DNA of 64,000 bases from Streptomyces microflavus (GCF_014650075.1 NZ_BMUG01000004.1:643213-707212); one strand, 5' to 3'. Shown: positions 9,766 to 19,940, numbered from the stretch's first letter. Made by a program: numbers and translations. The notes: a model not told the origin generated them from the sequence alone.

Positions 9766-11469
9766 ATGGCCCAGGTCCAGCGCATGTCCCGATTGATGAT
9801 CAAGACACTGCGCGACGACCCGGCGGACGCCGAGACGCTCAGCCACAAGCTGCTGGTCCGCGCCGGGTACGTGCGCCGCAACGCGGCCGGCATCTGGTCC
9901 TGGCTGCCGCTCGGCAAGAAGGTCCTGGACAACATCTCCAACGTGGTCCGCGAGGAGATGGACGCCATCGGCGCCCAGGAGGTCCTGCTGCCCGCCCTGC
10001 TGCCCAAGGAGCCCTACGAGGCGTCCGGCCGTTGGGACGAGTACGGCGACCTGCTCTTCCGCCTCAAGGACCGCAAGGGCGGCGACTACCTCCTCGGCCC
10101 GACCCACGAGGAGATCTTCACCCAGACCGTCAAGGACCAGTGCACGTCCTACAAGGACCTGCCGGTGATGCTCTACCAGATCCAGACGAAGTACCGCGAC
10201 GAGGCCCGCCCCCGCTCCGGCGTCCTGCGCGGCCGCGAGTTCCAGATGAAGGACTCGTACAGCTTCGACACCACCGACGAGGGCCTCGCGCACTCCTACG
10301 CCCTGCACCGGGCCGCGTACATCAAGATCTTCGAGCGCCTGGGCCTGGACCACCGCATCGTCTCCGCCGTCTCCGGCGCGATGGGCGGCTCGGCCTCCGA
10401 GGAGTTCCTGGCGCCCGCCGCCGCCGGTGAGGACACCTTCGCGGACTGTCCGAACTGCGACTACGCCGCCAACACCGAGGCCGTGACCTTCGCACTCGCC
10501 CCGGTCGACGGCTCGGCGCACGGCGCGGTCGAGGAGCTGGACACCCCCGACACCCCGACCATCGAGACCCTCGCCGCGCACCTGGGCGTCCCCGCCTCGG
10601 CCACCCTGAAGAACCTGCTGGTCAAGGTGGACGGCGAGATCGTGGCGGTCGGCGTCCCCGGCCACCGCGAGGTCGACCTCGGCAAGCTGGGCGAGCACCT
10701 GGCGCCCGCCGTCGTGGAGCTGGTCACCGCCGAGGACTTCGTCGGCCGTGACGACCTCGTACGCGGCTATGTCGGCCCGCAGGGCCTGGAGAAGGTCCGC
10801 TACCTCGCCGACCCCCGCATCGCCCCCGGCACCGCCTGGATCACCGGCGCCAACAAGGACGGCAAGCACGCCAAGAACGTCGTCGCGGGCCGCGACTTCG
10901 AGGTCGACCAGTACCTCGACGTCGTCGTGGTCGAGGACGGCGACCCCTGCCCCAAGTGCGGCACCGGCCTCACCCTGGACCGCGCCATCGAGATCGGCCA
11001 CATCTTCCAGCTCGGCCGCAAGTACGCCGACACCTTCCAGCTCGACGTGCTGGGCCAGCAGGGCAAGCCCGTCCGCGTCACGATGGGCTCGTACGGCATC
11101 GGCGTCTCCCGCGCGGTGGCCGCCCTCACCGAGCAGACCGCCGACGACAAGGGCCTGTGCTGGCCCCGCGAGATCGCCCCGGCCGACGTCCACGTCGTCG
11201 CCGCGGGCAAGGCGCTCCAGACGGAGCTGGCCCTCGACGTCTCGGAGAAGCTCAACGCGGCGGGCCTGCGGGTCCTGGTCGACGACCGCCCCGGCGTCTC
11301 GCCCGGCGTGAAGTTCACCGACTCCGAGCTCATCGGCGTGCCGAAGATCCTGGTCGCGGGGCGCCGCTCGGCCGACGGTGTCCTGGAGCTGAAGGACCGC
11401 CGCACCGGCGAGCGCGAGGAGCTGACCGTCGACGAGGCGATCGCCCGTCTCACGGCCGACCTGGCCTGA
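9766..11469 (+). CDS. proS: Prolyl-tRNA synthetase
   Basis: 567 residues, the bacterial (ProS type 1) length. It attaches proline to tRNA(Pro) in the cytoplasm. The class II core motifs are visible ([29 protein letters not shown]). The central YbaK-like editing insertion lies at about 235-390 ([30 protein letters not shown]), and the anticodon-binding domain is C-terminal. GCAGGAG precedes the ATG and a TAACCT -10-like box lies at 9726. A strong bidirectional terminator separates it from the convergent minus-strand operon. Confidence 0.97.
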   Translation: MAQVQRMSRLMIKTLRDDPADAETLSHKLLVRAGYVRRNAAGIWSWLPLGKKVLDNISNVVREEMDAIGAQEVLLPALLPKEPYEASGRWDEYGDLLFRLKDRKGGDYLLGPTHEEIFTQTVKDQCTSYKDLPVMLYQIQTKYRDEARPRSGVLRGREFQMKDSYSFDTTDEGLAHSYALHRAAYIKIFERLGLDHRIVSAVSGAMGGSASEEFLAPAAAGEDTFADCPNCDYAANTEAVTFALAPVDGSAHGAVEELDTPDTPTIETLAAHLGVPASATLKNLLVKVDGEIVAVGVPGHREVDLGKLGEHLAPAVVELVTAEDFVGRDDLVRGYVGPQGLEKVRYLADPRIAPGTAWITGANKDGKHAKNVVAGRDFEVDQYLDVVVVEDGDPCPKCGTGLTLDRAIEIGHIFQLGRKYADTFQLDVLGQQGKPVRVTMGSYGIGVSRAVAALTEQTADDKGLCWPREIAPADVHVVAAGKALQTELALDVSEKLNAAGLRVLVDDRPGVSPGVKFTDSELIGVPKILVAGRRSADGVLELKDRRTGEREELTVDEAIARLTADLA

Positions 11470-11482
11470 TCTCCTGGATCGC

Positions 11483-11529
11483 GTACGAGGAGGGCCCCCG
11501 CACAGCGTGTGCGGGGGCCCTCCTCGTAC
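11483..11529. terminator. Bidirectional terminator between proS and the convergent operon
   Basis: Perfect 22-bp inverted repeat (arms 11483-11504 and 11508-11529, starting GTACGAGGAGGGCCCCCG) with a 3-base loop. It serves converging transcripts from both sides. Confidence 0.9.
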
Positions 11530-11542
11530 GTACGGCGAACCG

Positions 11543-12460
11543 TTACAGCCAGCCCGCGAACTCCAGGTTGACCTCGCCCATCTGCCGCCGCCCCTCGGCC
11601 AGCGCACGCGCCCCCGACTCGACCGCCCGGAACAGCGTCCAGCCGTGCAGCCGCGCCTGTTCCACCTCCAGCGACTCCGCCAGCCTCTTGACCCGCCGCC
11701 GGGCCGTCACCGGGCCGCCCGGAGAGGCGATCAGATCCTCCACCCGGTCCCGCACCAGCCGGGCCAGGTCGTAGGCGCGCTCGCCCACCAGCGGCTCCGG
11801 ACCCACCGTCAGCCACGGGGCGCGCTCGCCGGAGAGCACCTTGCTCTGGCGGAAGTTGCCGTGCAGGAGCAGGAGTTCGGGGGAGCCCTCCACCAGTTCC
11901 GTACGGGCCGCGAGGGCCGCGTCCACCAGGGGCGCGAGCGCCGGATCGGCCGCCGCGGCCGCCCGCATCCCCTCGGTCTGCCGTCCGGTCCGCTCGGCCA
12001 CGGTCTCGAAGGGGTGGCCGGCGGGCGGCTCGACCCACAGCCGCCGGACCGTGCCCGCCGCCTCAAGGAGGGCCTTGGCCTCCGGCAGCGAGCGCAGCGA
12101 CACCTCGTGGTGGAGCCGCTCCAGCAGCAGGGCCCCCGACGCGTCGGACTCCGGGGCCTCCAGCAGCTTCACCGCGCCCCAGCCGTTCCAGTGCGCCAGC
12201 GCCGCCCGCTCCTGCTCCGGTTCGGCGAGCGGCGGGGCGATCTTCAGCGCGGCCGGGGTCCCGTCGGCCCGCCGCACCAGGAGCACCAGGGCGCTGCGCC
12301 CGCCGGGGGCGGCCGCCCGCTCCACGGAGAGGTCCGGCCCGGCGGCGTCGATCGCCTGTTCGGTGAGCGTGGGGAGCCGGTCCAGCCATTCGGCCGCCGC
12401 ACCGTCCCCGTACATCTCGCCGAGCGCGCGCACCAGGCGCTGCGGCGGTTCGAAACCCAT
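11543..12460 (-). CDS. Aminoglycoside phosphotransferase-fold protein, predicted catalytically dead
   Basis: 305 residues with the layout of the APH(6)/streptomycin phosphotransferase-like family. The ATP-anchoring lysine stretch PAALKIAPP and an acidic LLLERLH hinge are present. However, the catalytic loop expected as H-G-D-x-x-x-x-N reads HGNFRQSK at 200-207, so Asp is Asn and the metal-binding Asn is Lys. The expected I-D-P metal site reads V-G-P at 219-221. All three key acidic or amide positions are therefore lost, pointing to a pseudokinase. It is last in a minus-strand operon, 28 bases after the ferritin-like gene, with GGAAAGGGAAC before its ATG. Confidence 0.75.
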   Translation of the reverse strand: MGFEPPQRLVRALGEMYGDGAAAEWLDRLPTLTEQAIDAAGPDLSVERAAAPGGRSALVLLVRRADGTPAALKIAPPLAEPEQERAALAHWNGWGAVKLLEAPESDASGALLLERLHHEVSLRSLPEAKALLEAAGTVRRLWVEPPAGHPFETVAERTGRQTEGMRAAAAADPALAPLVDAALAARTELVEGSPELLLLHGNFRQSKVLSGERAPWLTVGPEPLVGERAYDLARLVRDRVEDLIASPGGPVTARRRVKRLAESLEVEQARLHGWTLFRAVESGARALAEGRRQMGEVNLEFAGWL

Positions 12461-12488
12461 ACGTCCGTTGTTCCCTTTCCGTCCTTCG

Positions 12489-13001
12489 TCAGCCCTGGGG
12501 AGTGTCCGCTCCCGCGGCCTCCACCGGGCCCGTCGTCGCGGCCGGATCGGCGTCCGGGGCCCGCTCGGCGAGCCCCGGAAAGGCTACGTTGCCGCCCCGC
12601 CAGCGGGCCGCCCGCACGGCGGCCTCCCGCAGTGCGCCCGCCGCGTCGGCGCGCGCGGGCCCTTCGGTGGCCCGTACGAGATCGGAGCAGACACCCGCGA
12701 TCCGGTCCTCCAGCACGGCGGCGAGCCGGAGTGCCGACGCGGTGTCGGCAACTGCGAAGGGCAGAGCGTACGCGGCGTCGGCGGCGACCGGCGCACCGCC
12801 CAGGTCACGCACGGTGCGCTGGAGTGCGTCCCGGCGTGCGCGGTGCCCGTCGTACGCCGCGCTCGCCTCGGTGCGCCGCTTCTCCGGGACCCGGGCGCCG
12901 AGCACCCCGTACCCGTAGACGGCCGCGTGTTCGGCGGCCAGCGCGGCCTGGGTGGCGGTGAGGGCGGGGGAGGGGGCCTCGTCCTCGGCGGGAAGGGTCA
13001 T
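12489..13001 (-). CDS. Ferritin-like domain protein (DUF4439 type)
   Basis: 170 residues, almost entirely helical. The LAAEHAAVYGYGVLGARV start and a later Arg-rich helix (YDGHRARRDALQRTVRDLG) match the four-helix DUF4439 family of ferritin-like proteins; it may bind metal, but this is not shown. The ATG at 13001 follows AAGGAGACC. It overlaps the stop of the upstream lipoprotein by ATGA, so the two are translationally coupled and probably act together at the cell surface or membrane. Confidence 0.7.
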   Translation of the reverse strand: MTLPAEDEAPSPALTATQAALAAEHAAVYGYGVLGARVPEKRRTEASAAYDGHRARRDALQRTVRDLGGAPVAADAAYALPFAVADTASALRLAAVLEDRIAGVCSDLVRATEGPARADAAGALREAAVRAARWRGGNVAFPGLAERAPDADPAATTGPVEAAGADTPQG

Positions 13002-13516
13002 GACGAGGTCTCCTTGGCCAGTTCGGTCAGCAGGTAGGCGTGGGCCGCGGCCGCGCCCGCCACCGATGCCAGCAGCCGGGCCAGCTCCGGTTCCGCGGTG
13101 AGCAGGGCTTCGGCGTGCGCGTCGGCCCGGCGGCGCTCGGCGGCGGCCAGCTCCTTCAGGGCGGCCTTCGCGTCGGTGGAGACGGGACCGGCCGCGGGCG
13201 GGGCGGCGGCCTTCCCGCCACCCGCCGACAGGGCCTTGGTGTGCTCCCGTACGGCCGCCCGCAGGGGCGCCAGGCCCTCCGCGAGGTCCGGATGGGCCTC
13301 GGCGGCCAGGTCGTAGTGGGCGAGCGTCAGGGCGGCGGTGTGCGCAGCCGTCGTCCGCAGCTTCTTCTCGGCCCGGACCGCTTCGGCCTCGGTGCGCACG
13401 GGTCCGCTCCGGCCCGGGCTCTTGTCGTCGTCCCCGCAGCCGGTCAGCACCGCACCCAGTGCGAGAGCCCCCGTCGCGGTGAGCGCCCCCCTGCGGGTCG
13501 TCCCCGTGCGCCGCAC
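12998..13516 (-). CDS. Predicted helical lipoprotein of unknown function
   Basis: 172 residues. It has a basic start with two arginines (TTRRGALT), a short hydrophobic stretch and a lipobox LTGC with Cys27 as lipidation site. This fits export, possibly by the Tat route, and anchoring on the outer face of the membrane. The mature part is Ala/Glu-rich and helical. I chose the GTG at 13516 because GAAGGAGAAAC lies directly upstream; the frame stays open further upstream without a better start. First gene of the operon, divergent from rimP. No known family recognised. Confidence 0.7.
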   Translation of the reverse strand: MRRTGTTRRGALTATGALALGAVLTGCGDDDKSPGRSGPVRTEAEAVRAEKKLRTTAAHTAALTLAHYDLAAEAHPDLAEGLAPLRAAVREHTKALSAGGGKAAAPPAAGPVSTDAKAALKELAAAERRRADAHAEALLTAEPELARLLASVAGAAAAHAYLLTELAKETSS

Positions 13517-13630
13517 GTTTCTCCTTCGGGCCGGGACCGATCCTGACAGGATCTGTCCTGAAGTGATCACCGCAGGCGAGCGTACCCGCGGCAACAGGGC
13601 AGGCGGACGGCAACACCCCTGGCGACCGGA

Positions 13631-13636
13631 TACCCT
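13631..13636 (+). promoter_or_regulatory. Candidate -10 box of the rimP-nusA transcript
   Basis: TACCCT fits TANNNT, about 57 bases before the rimP start in the divergent 176-bp gap. The gap also holds GATCCTGACAGGATC (13539-13553), a 6-bp inverted repeat near the lipoprotein start that could be a regulator site. Confidence 0.35.
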
Positions 13637-13692
13637 TTGACCTGACACACGACGATCCCCACAACAGCACACGCGGCCGAGGAGTCACCCGG

Positions 13693-14196
13693 ATGAGCAC
13701 CACCCAGAGCGAGAGGCTGCGCGGGTTGCTGGAACCGCTCGTCAGCGCGCAGCAGCTGGACCTCGAGGAGATCGAGGTGTCCCGGGCCGGCCGACGTGGA
13801 GTGCTGCGGGTCATCGTGGACTCCGACGAGGGCGTGGAGCTGGACACCTGCGCGGAGCTGAGCCGCGAGATCTCCCAGAAGCTGGACGAGACCGACGTGA
13901 TGGGCGAGGGCGAGTACGTCCTCGAAGTCAGCTCCCCCGGCGCGGACCGTCCGCTGACCGAGCACCGCCACTACGTACGCGCCACCGGCCGGCTGGCCAG
14001 GTTCCACCTCGCCGCCGACGGCTCCGGTGAGCTGGTCGCCCGCATCCTCGCCGTGGACGAGGACGGGCTGGACCTCGAAGTGCCCGGCGTCAAGGGCCGC
14101 AAGCCCACGTCCCGCCGCCTCGCCTTCGACGAGATCGCCAAGGCGCGCGTGGAGATCGAATTCAACCGCAAGGACAAGAAGGAAGAGGAGGCGTAG
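13693..14196 (+). CDS. rimP: Ribosome maturation factor RimP
   Basis: 167 residues. Assists maturation of the 30S subunit. The N-terminal alpha/beta domain includes [29 protein letters not shown], followed by [15 protein letters not shown], the usual family signature. The C-terminal SH3-like domain ends in a Lys/Glu-rich tail. It is immediately upstream of nusA with only two bases between stop and start, the standard rimP-nusA-ylxR-infB order. Confidence 0.95.
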   Translation: MSTTQSERLRGLLEPLVSAQQLDLEEIEVSRAGRRGVLRVIVDSDEGVELDTCAELSREISQKLDETDVMGEGEYVLEVSSPGADRPLTEHRHYVRATGRLARFHLAADGSGELVARILAVDEDGLDLEVPGVKGRKPTSRRLAFDEIAKARVEIEFNRKDKKEEEA

Positions 14197-14198
14197 CC

Positions 14199-15239
14199 GT
14201 GGACATCGATGTGAAGCTTTTGAAGGGCTTGGCGCAGGACAAGGAGATCCCCTTCGACGTGCTCGTCGCGGCGATCGAGTCGGCGCTCCTCATCGCGTAC
14301 CACCGCACCGACGGCAGCCACCGCCGGGCGCGCGTGAAGCTCGACGAGAACGGCCACGTCACCGTGTGGGCCAAGGAGGACCCGGCCGACCTCGAAGAGG
14401 GCCAGGAGCCCAAGGAGTTCGACGACACCCCCTCCGGGTTCGGCCGGATCGCCGCGACCACCGCCAAGCAGGTCATCCTGCAGCGGCTGCGCGACGCCGA
14501 GGACGACCGGACCTTCGGGGAGTACGCGGGCCACGAGGGCGATGTCGTCACCGGCGTCGTCCAGCAGGGCAAGGACCCCAAGAACGTCCTGGTCGACATC
14601 GGCAAGATGGAAGCCATGCTTCCGGTCCAGGAGCAGGTCCCGGGCGAGGAGTACACCCACGGTCTGCGCCTTCGTACGTATGTCGTACGGGTCGCCAAGG
14701 GCGTCCGCGGTCCCTCGGTGACGCTTTCGCGCACCCACCCCAACCTGGTGAAGAAGCTCTTCGCGCTGGAGGTCCCCGAGATCGCGGACGGCTCCGTGGT
14801 CATCGAGGCCATCGCCCGCGAGGCCGGCCACCGCAGCAAGATCGCGGTGCGCTCCACCCGTTCGGGCCTCAACGCCAAGGGCGCCTGCATCGGCCCGATG
14901 GGCGGCCGTGTGCGCAATGTCATGGCCGAGCTGCACGGCGAGAAGATCGACATCGTGGACTGGTCGGACGACCCGGCCGAGATGGTCGCCAACGCGCTCT
15001 CGCCCGCCCGGGTGAGCAAGGTCGAGGTCGTCGACCTCGGCGCCCGCTCCGCCCGGGTCACCGTGCCCGACTACCAGCTGTCGCTGGCGATCGGCAAGGA
15101 GGGCCAGAACGCCCGCCTCGCCGCCCGCCTCACCGGCTGGCGCATCGACATCCGCCCCGACACCGAGACGGACGAAGAGCGCGAGAACGCCGACCGCGAG
15201 CGGGCCGAGCGGGCCCGGGAGCGCTCGGAAAGGCGTTGA
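14199..15239 (+). CDS. nusA: Transcription termination/antitermination factor NusA
   Basis: 346 residues. Binds RNA polymerase and RNA to modulate pausing, termination and rRNA antitermination. An N-terminal polymerase-binding domain is followed by S1 (about 110-190, [22 protein letters not shown]) and two KH domains ([33 protein letters not shown]). It lacks the C-terminal acidic repeats of the enterobacterial protein, as is normal in Actinobacteria. The GTG start follows AGGAAGAGGAGG inside the rimP end. The tail is Arg/Glu-rich. Confidence 0.96.
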   Translation: MDIDVKLLKGLAQDKEIPFDVLVAAIESALLIAYHRTDGSHRRARVKLDENGHVTVWAKEDPADLEEGQEPKEFDDTPSGFGRIAATTAKQVILQRLRDAEDDRTFGEYAGHEGDVVTGVVQQGKDPKNVLVDIGKMEAMLPVQEQVPGEEYTHGLRLRTYVVRVAKGVRGPSVTLSRTHPNLVKKLFALEVPEIADGSVVIEAIAREAGHRSKIAVRSTRSGLNAKGACIGPMGGRVRNVMAELHGEKIDIVDWSDDPAEMVANALSPARVSKVEVVDLGARSARVTVPDYQLSLAIGKEGQNARLAARLTGWRIDIRPDTETDEERENADRERAERARERSERR

Positions 15240-15352
15240 CCCGGAGCGGGTCCAGGGAATAGATCTTGGCCGTACGCCGCTGAGATCACGACAACATCCG
15301 TTCGATTTTTGCCCCAAAGAGGTGAGGTCGGTACGGGGAGGTAGACTTAAAC

Positions 15353-15631
15353 GTGTCTGGCCGGACGCAAGCCCGCGCTTGCCCCGAGCGAACCTGTGTG
15401 GGATGCCGGGAGCGAGCGGCCAAGAGCGAGCTGCTGCGCATCGTGGTGGACGAGGGCGTCTGCGCCCCTGATCCACGCGGTACGCTGCCCGGCCGGGGTG
15501 CTTATGTGCACCCCACCTCTGTCTGTCTCGACCTGGCGGTTCGCCGCCGGGCATTCCCCCGGGCCTTCAAGGCCAAGGGGCCGTTCGACACCGCGGCACT
15601 CACGCGGTTCGTCGAGCGGGTGACACCGTAA
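15353..15631 (+). CDS. ylxR: YlxR family RNA-binding protein (DUF448)
   Basis: 92 residues. The family signature CVGCRERAAKSELLRIV is near the N-terminus and GRGAYVHPTSVCLDLAVRRRAF follows. YlxR proteins are small nucleic-acid-binding proteins invariably placed between nusA and infB; some act with RNase P. The GTG at 15353 follows GGGGAGG. It precedes a structured leader and infB. Confidence 0.92.
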   Translation: MSGRTQARACPERTCVGCRERAAKSELLRIVVDEGVCAPDPRGTLPGRGAYVHPTSVCLDLAVRRRAFPRAFKAKGPFDTAALTRFVERVTP

Positions 15632-15698
15632 GAAAGTGAACGGCACGGGACCCCGTGCGGTCAGGTACCTCGCGAGTTGGAAGTAGGTCGAGATTGCG

Positions 15699-15741
15699 AT
15701 GAGCACTCGATGAGTACGCGATGAGTACGCCCATGAAGTAG
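15699..15741 (+). other. Chain of three overlapping mini-ORFs in the infB leader
   Basis: Three tiny reading frames follow each other with ATGA overlaps: 15699-15713 (M-S-T-R-stop), 15710-15724 (M-S-T-R-stop) and 15721-15741 (M-S-T-P-M-K-stop). They arise from the repeated element GATGAGTACGC. A hairpin and the infB ribosome binding site follow at once. A translation-dependent control element for initiation factor IF2 is inferred, not shown. Confidence 0.4.
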
Positions 15742-15745
15742 CGAC

Positions 15746-15766
15746 GGTCCGGCGGTAACCCGGACC
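15746..15766 (+). promoter_or_regulatory. Hairpin directly before the infB ribosome binding site
   Basis: Perfect 7-bp stem GGTCCGG / CCGGACC with a 7-base loop, ending one base before AAAAGGAG of infB and starting five bases after the third mini-ORF stop. Confidence 0.55.
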
Positions 15767-15779
15767 TAAAAGGAGCGAA

Positions 15780-18700
15780 GTGGCTAAGGTCCGGGTATAC
15801 GAACTCGCCAAGGAGTTCGGCGTAGAGAGCAAGGTCGTCATGGCCAAGCTCCAAGAACTCGGTGAATTCGTCCGTTCGGCGTCCTCGACGATCGAGGCGC
15901 CGGTTGTACGTAAGTTGACCGATGCACTGCAGGGGCCCGGCGGCAACGCCGGCAAGTCCGCTGCCAAGCCTGGCGCGCCCCGCAAGGCGACGCCCGCAAA
16001 GCCCGCAGCGCCCTCCCCGGCCGCCGCGGCACGTCCCGCTGCCCCGAAGCCCGGCGTCCCGGCTGCCAAGCCGGCCGCGTCCGAGGCCCCGGAGAGCAGC
16101 GCCCCGGCAGAGCCTTCGGCTCCGTCGGCGGGCCCCCGTCCGGGTCCGAAGCCCGCGCCGAAGGCGGCCCCGGTGACCCCGGTCCCGGCCGCCGAGTTCT
16201 CGGCTCCGGCTCCGGCTCAGCCGGCCGCCCCCCAGCAGCCCCAGGCCCCGCGTCCCGCGGGTGCCACTCCCGGACCGCGTCCGGCCCGTCCGGCTCCGGC
16301 CGGCGGTCAGCGCGACGCCGGCCAGCGTGACGGTGGAGCCCGCGAGGGCGGCCAGCGTGACGGCGGCCGTGGCGGCGAGCGTGGCGGAGACCGCCCCGCA
16401 CGCCCCGCGGGCCAGGGCGCCCCGCGCCCCGGCGGTACCCGTCCGGCCGGTCCCCGTCCGGGCAACAACCCCTTCACCTCCGGCGGTTCCACCGGCATGG
16501 CGCGCCCCTCGGCGCCCCGTCCCGGCGGTGCCCCGCGCCCCGGTGGCGGCTCGGAGCGCCCCGGCGCCCCGCGTCCCCAGGGCAGTGGCCCCGGCGGCGC
16601 CCCGCGTCCGCAGGGTGGTCAGGGTCAGGGCGGTGCCCGTCCGGCTCCGGGCGGCATGCCCCGCCCGCAGGCTCCGCGTCCCGGCGGCGGTCCCGCCGGT
16701 AACCGTCCGAACCCGGGCATGATGCCGCAGCGTCCCGCTGCGGGCCCGCGTCCCGGCGGTGGCCCCGGCGGTGGCCGCGGTCCCGGTGCCGGTGGCGGCG
16801 GTCGCCCCGGTGGCGGCGGCGGTGCCGGTCGTCCCGGTGGCGGTGGCGGCGGTTTCGCCGGTCGTCCCGGTGGCGGTGGCGGCGGCTTCGCAGGCCGTCC
16901 GGCAGGTCCTGGTGGTGGCGGCGGCGGTGCCGGTCGTCCCGGTGGTGGCGGCGGCTTCGGCGGTCGTCCCGGCTTCGGCGGTCGTCCGGGTGGTCCCGGT
17001 GGCCGTGGTGGCACACAGGGTGCGTTCGGCCGTCCCGGCGGTCCGGCGCGTCGTGGTCGCAAGTCGAAGCGGCAGAGGCGCCAGGAGTACGAGGCCATGC
17101 AGGCCCCGTCCGTCGGCGGCGTCATGCTGCCTCGCGGCAACGGACAGGCTGTCCGGCTGTCGCGCGGTGCCTCGCTCACCGACTTCGCGGAGAAGATCAA
17201 CGCCAACCCGGCGTCGCTCGTCGCCGTGATGATGAACCTCGGAGAGATGGTCACGGCGACGCAGTCCGTCTCCGACGAGACGCTGCGGCTTCTCGCGGAC
17301 GAGATGAACTACGTCCTGGAGATCGTCAGCCCCGAGGAGGAGGACCGCGAGCTGCTCGAGTCCTTCGACATCGAGTTCGGCGAGGACGAGGGCGGCGAAG
17401 AGGCCCTGGTCTCCCGTCCGCCGGTCGTGACCGTCATGGGTCACGTCGACCACGGTAAGACCCGACTGCTGGACGCGATCCGCAAGACGAACGTCGTTGC
17501 GGGCGAGGCCGGCGGCATCACCCAGCACATCGGTGCCTACCAGGTCTCCTCCGAGGTCAACGGCGAGGACCGCAAGATCACCTTCATCGACACCCCGGGT
17601 CACGAGGCGTTCACCGCCATGCGTGCACGTGGTGCGAAGTCGACCGACATCGCGATCCTCGTGGTGGCGGCCAACGACGGTGTGATGCCCCAGACGATCG
17701 AGGCGCTGAACCACGCCAAGGCGGCCGACGTGCCGATCGTGGTCGCGGTCAACAAGATCGACGTCGAGGGTGCCGACCCGACCAAGGTGCGCGGTCAGCT
17801 CACCGAGTTCGGTCTGGTGGCCGAGGAGTACGGCGGCGACACCATGTTCGTCGACATCTCCGCCAAGCAGGGCCTCAACATCGAGGCGCTCCTGGAGGCC
17901 GTCGTCCTCACCGCCGACGCCTCGCTCGACCTGCGGGCCAACCCGGAGCAGGACGCGCAGGGTATTGCGATCGAGTCCCACCTCGACCGCGGTCGCGGTG
18001 CCGTCTCGACCGTCCTGGTCCAGCGCGGAACGCTGCGCATCGGCGACACGATGGTCGTGGGCGACGCCTACGGCCGCGTGCGCGCCATGCTCGACGACAA
18101 CGGTCAGAACGTGCAGGAAGCGGGTCCCTCGACCCCCGTCCTGGTGCTCGGTCTCACCAACGTCCCGGGTGCCGGCGACAACTTCCTGGTCGTCGACGAG
18201 GACCGTACGGCCCGTCAGATCGCCGAGAAGCGTGCCGCTCGTGAGCGCAACGCCAACTTCGCCCGCAAGGGTGTCCGGTTCTCCCTGGAGAACCTGGACG
18301 AGGCGCTCAAGGCCGGTCTGGTCCAGGAGCTCAACCTCATCATCAAGGGCGACGCGTCCGGTTCGGTGGAGGCTCTCGAGTCCTCGCTGCTCCAGCTCGA
18401 CGTCGGTGAAGAGGTCGACATCCGGGTCCTGCACCGCGGTGTGGGTGCGGTCACCGAGTCGGACATCAACCTGGCGACGGGTTCCGACGCCATCGTGATC
18501 GGCTTCAACGTGCGCGCCGCAGGGCGTGCCGAGCAGATGGCCGAGCGCGAAGGCGTGGACGTCCGGTACTACTCGGTCATCTACCAGGCGATCGAAGAGA
18601 TCGAAGCGGCCCTCAAGGGCATGCTCAAGCCGGAGTACGAAGAGGTCGAGCTCGGTACGGCGGAGATCCGCGAGATCTTCCGCTCGTCCAAGCTGGGCAA

Positions 18701-18938
18701 CATCGCCGGTGTGCTGGTCCGCTCCGGCGAGGTCAAGCGCAACACCAAGGCGCGCCTGCTGCGCGATGGCAAGGTCATCGCGGAGAGCCTCAACATCTCC
18801 GGTCTGCGCCGCTTCAAGGACGACGTCACCGAGATCCGCGAAGGCTTCGAGGGCGGTATCAACCTCGGAAACTTCAACGACATCAAGATCGACGACGTCA
18901 TCGCGACGTACGAGATGCGCGAGAAGCCGCGAGGCTGA
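15780..18938 (+). CDS. infB: Translation initiation factor IF-2
   Basis: 1052 residues. A GTPase that brings fMet-tRNA to the 30S subunit. A short N-terminal helical domain ([17 protein letters not shown]) is followed by a low-complexity Pro/Ala then Gly/Arg/Pro-rich region (about 55-430), long even for IF2 but typical of Streptomyces. The IF2-N domain is followed by the G domain: GHVDHGKT (554-561), DTPGHEAF and NKID (658-661). Beta-barrel domains complete the C-terminus. GTG start after a very good AAAAGGAGCGAA. The Gly-rich region generates long spurious frames on both strands. Confidence 0.98.
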   Translation: MAKVRVYELAKEFGVESKVVMAKLQELGEFVRSASSTIEAPVVRKLTDALQGPGGNAGKSAAKPGAPRKATPAKPAAPSPAAAARPAAPKPGVPAAKPAASEAPESSAPAEPSAPSAGPRPGPKPAPKAAPVTPVPAAEFSAPAPAQPAAPQQPQAPRPAGATPGPRPARPAPAGGQRDAGQRDGGAREGGQRDGGRGGERGGDRPARPAGQGAPRPGGTRPAGPRPGNNPFTSGGSTGMARPSAPRPGGAPRPGGGSERPGAPRPQGSGPGGAPRPQGGQGQGGARPAPGGMPRPQAPRPGGGPAGNRPNPGMMPQRPAAGPRPGGGPGGGRGPGAGGGGRPGGGGGAGRPGGGGGGFAGRPGGGGGGFAGRPAGPGGGGGGAGRPGGGGGFGGRPGFGGRPGGPGGRGGTQGAFGRPGGPARRGRKSKRQRRQEYEAMQAPSVGGVMLPRGNGQAVRLSRGASLTDFAEKINANPASLVAVMMNLGEMVTATQSVSDETLRLLADEMNYVLEIVSPEEEDRELLESFDIEFGEDEGGEEALVSRPPVVTVMGHVDHGKTRLLDAIRKTNVVAGEAGGITQHIGAYQVSSEVNGEDRKITFIDTPGHEAFTAMRARGAKSTDIAILVVAANDGVMPQTIEALNHAKAADVPIVVAVNKIDVEGADPTKVRGQLTEFGLVAEEYGGDTMFVDISAKQGLNIEALLEAVVLTADASLDLRANPEQDAQGIAIESHLDRGRGAVSTVLVQRGTLRIGDTMVVGDAYGRVRAMLDDNGQNVQEAGPSTPVLVLGLTNVPGAGDNFLVVDEDRTARQIAEKRAARERNANFARKGVRFSLENLDEALKAGLVQELNLIIKGDASGSVEALESSLLQLDVGEEVDIRVLHRGVGAVTESDINLATGSDAIVIGFNVRAAGRAEQMAEREGVDVRYYSVIYQAIEEIEAALKGMLKPEYEEVELGTAEIREIFRSSKLGNIAGVLVRSGEVKRNTKARLLRDGKVIAESLNISGLRRFKDDVTEIREGFEGGINLGNFNDIKIDDVIATYEMREKPRG

Positions 18939-18960
18939 TCCGCAAGGATTCGGCAGGGTC

Positions 18961-18978
18961 CCGGGGGTTCGCCCCCGG
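18961..18978 (+). terminator. TTCG-tetraloop hairpin after infB
   Basis: CCGGGGG-TTCG-CCCCCGG perfect 7-bp stem, 22 bases after the infB stop. Confidence 0.6.
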
Positions 18979-18996
18979 AACCCCGCCAGCACGGTC

Positions 18997-19035
18997 GGGG
19001 CCGGTCGACGGGTCGTATTTCCGTCGATCGGCCCC
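18997..19035 (+). terminator. Second terminator-like hairpin after infB
   Basis: 15-bp stem with one mismatch (GGGGCCGGTCGACGG / CCGTCGATCGGCCCC) and a 9-base loop. A third perfect 8-bp hairpin (CCCCGCCA / TGGCGGGG, 19061-19081) lies just before the DUF503 gene. Transcription may be partly interrupted here. Confidence 0.6.
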
Positions 19036-19115
19036 GGCCGTTCCGGTACGGTTCTGATGTCCCCGCCAAGTTCTGGCGGGGCACGAACCCGAACCGGCGG
19101 GACATCCGGACACAC

Positions 19116-19409
19116 ATGTATGTGGGGACCCTGTCCTTCGATCTGCTCCTCGGCGACGTACGGTCGTTGAAGGAGAAACGCTCCGTCGTCCGTCCGATCG
19201 TCGCCGAACTCCAGCGCAAGTACGCGGTGAGTGCGGCGGAGACCGGCGGACAGGATCTCCACCGCAGGGCCGAGATCGGCCTCGCCGTGGTATCCGGTGA
19301 CACCGGACACCTGACGGACGTGCTGGACCGGTGCGAGCGGCTGGTGGCCGCGCGCCCCGAGGTGGAGCTGCTGTCGGTGAGACGGCGGCTGCACAGTGAC
19401 GAAGACTGA
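19116..19409 (+). CDS. DUF503 family protein (YlxP-like)
   Basis: 97 residues. Starts MYVGTLSFDLLLGDVRSLKEKRSVVRPI, the DUF503 signature. The family sits between infB and rbfA in many Gram-positive genomes and is suspected to help ribosome assembly; its biochemical role is unproven. A cluster of hairpins separates it from infB, so it may depend on readthrough or on an own promoter. Confidence 0.88.
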   Translation: MYVGTLSFDLLLGDVRSLKEKRSVVRPIVAELQRKYAVSAAETGGQDLHRRAEIGLAVVSGDTGHLTDVLDRCERLVAARPEVELLSVRRRLHSDED

Positions 19410-19445
19410 CAGCCAAGCGAAATCAGAAGGAAGAGTGACGGACCG

Positions 19446-19940
19446 GTGACCGACAACGCGCGGGCCCGCAAGCTGGCCGATCGCATCCAGGTCGTGGTCG
19501 CGGAGACCCTGGACCGGCGAATCAAGGATCCGCGGCTGGGATTCGTGACGATCACGGACGCCCGGGTCACGGGCGACCTGCGGGAGGCCACGGTCTTCTA
19601 CACGGTCTACGGCGACGACGAGGAGCGCGCGGCCTCCGCCGCGGCGCTGGAGAGCGCCAAGGGCGTCCTCCGCTCCGAGGTCGGCCGGCAGACCGGGGTC
19701 CGGTTCACGCCGAGCCTGGCCTTCGTCCCGGACGCCCTCCCGGACAACGCCCGCACCATCGAGGACCTCCTCGACAAGGCGCGGGCCAAGGACGCGGAGG
19801 TGCGCGAGGTCTCCACGGGCGCGAAGTACGCCGGCGACGCCGACCCGTACCGCAAGCCCGAGGACGAGGACGACGAAGCCGACGCCCCCTCCGAGAAGGA
19901 CGGCCCCTCCGAGAAGAACGAGGGCCCGGCCTCCGCATGA
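19446..19940 (+). CDS. rbfA: 30S ribosome-binding factor RbfA
   Basis: 164 residues. A KH-fold protein for 16S rRNA 5'-end maturation and cold adaptation ([35 protein letters not shown]). The last 40 residues form an acidic Glu/Asp/Lys tail beyond the conserved fold. GTG start after GAAGGAAGAG. Its stop overlaps the truB start by ATGA. Confidence 0.95.
   Translation: MTDNARARKLADRIQVVVAETLDRRIKDPRLGFVTITDARVTGDLREATVFYTVYGDDEERAASAAALESAKGVLRSEVGRQTGVRFTPSLAFVPDALPDNARTIEDLLDKARAKDAEVREVSTGAKYAGDADPYRKPEDEDDEADAPSEKDGPSEKNEGPASA

Noticed and set aside
8971..11607. Long minus-strand open frame opposite the second acetyltransferase and proS
   Set aside because: Antisense to proS and the GNAT gene, Gly/Val/Leu/Arg-biased as expected for a mirrored high-GC frame, and it crosses the 22-bp terminator.
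15600..19394. Very long open frame on the minus strand opposite infB (over 1200 codons)
   Set aside because: It is a shadow of the GC3 bias and of the Gly/Pro-rich infB region. Its composition is repetitive Thr/Ala/Gly/Arg, it has no family resemblance, and it lies fully antisense to a certain gene.
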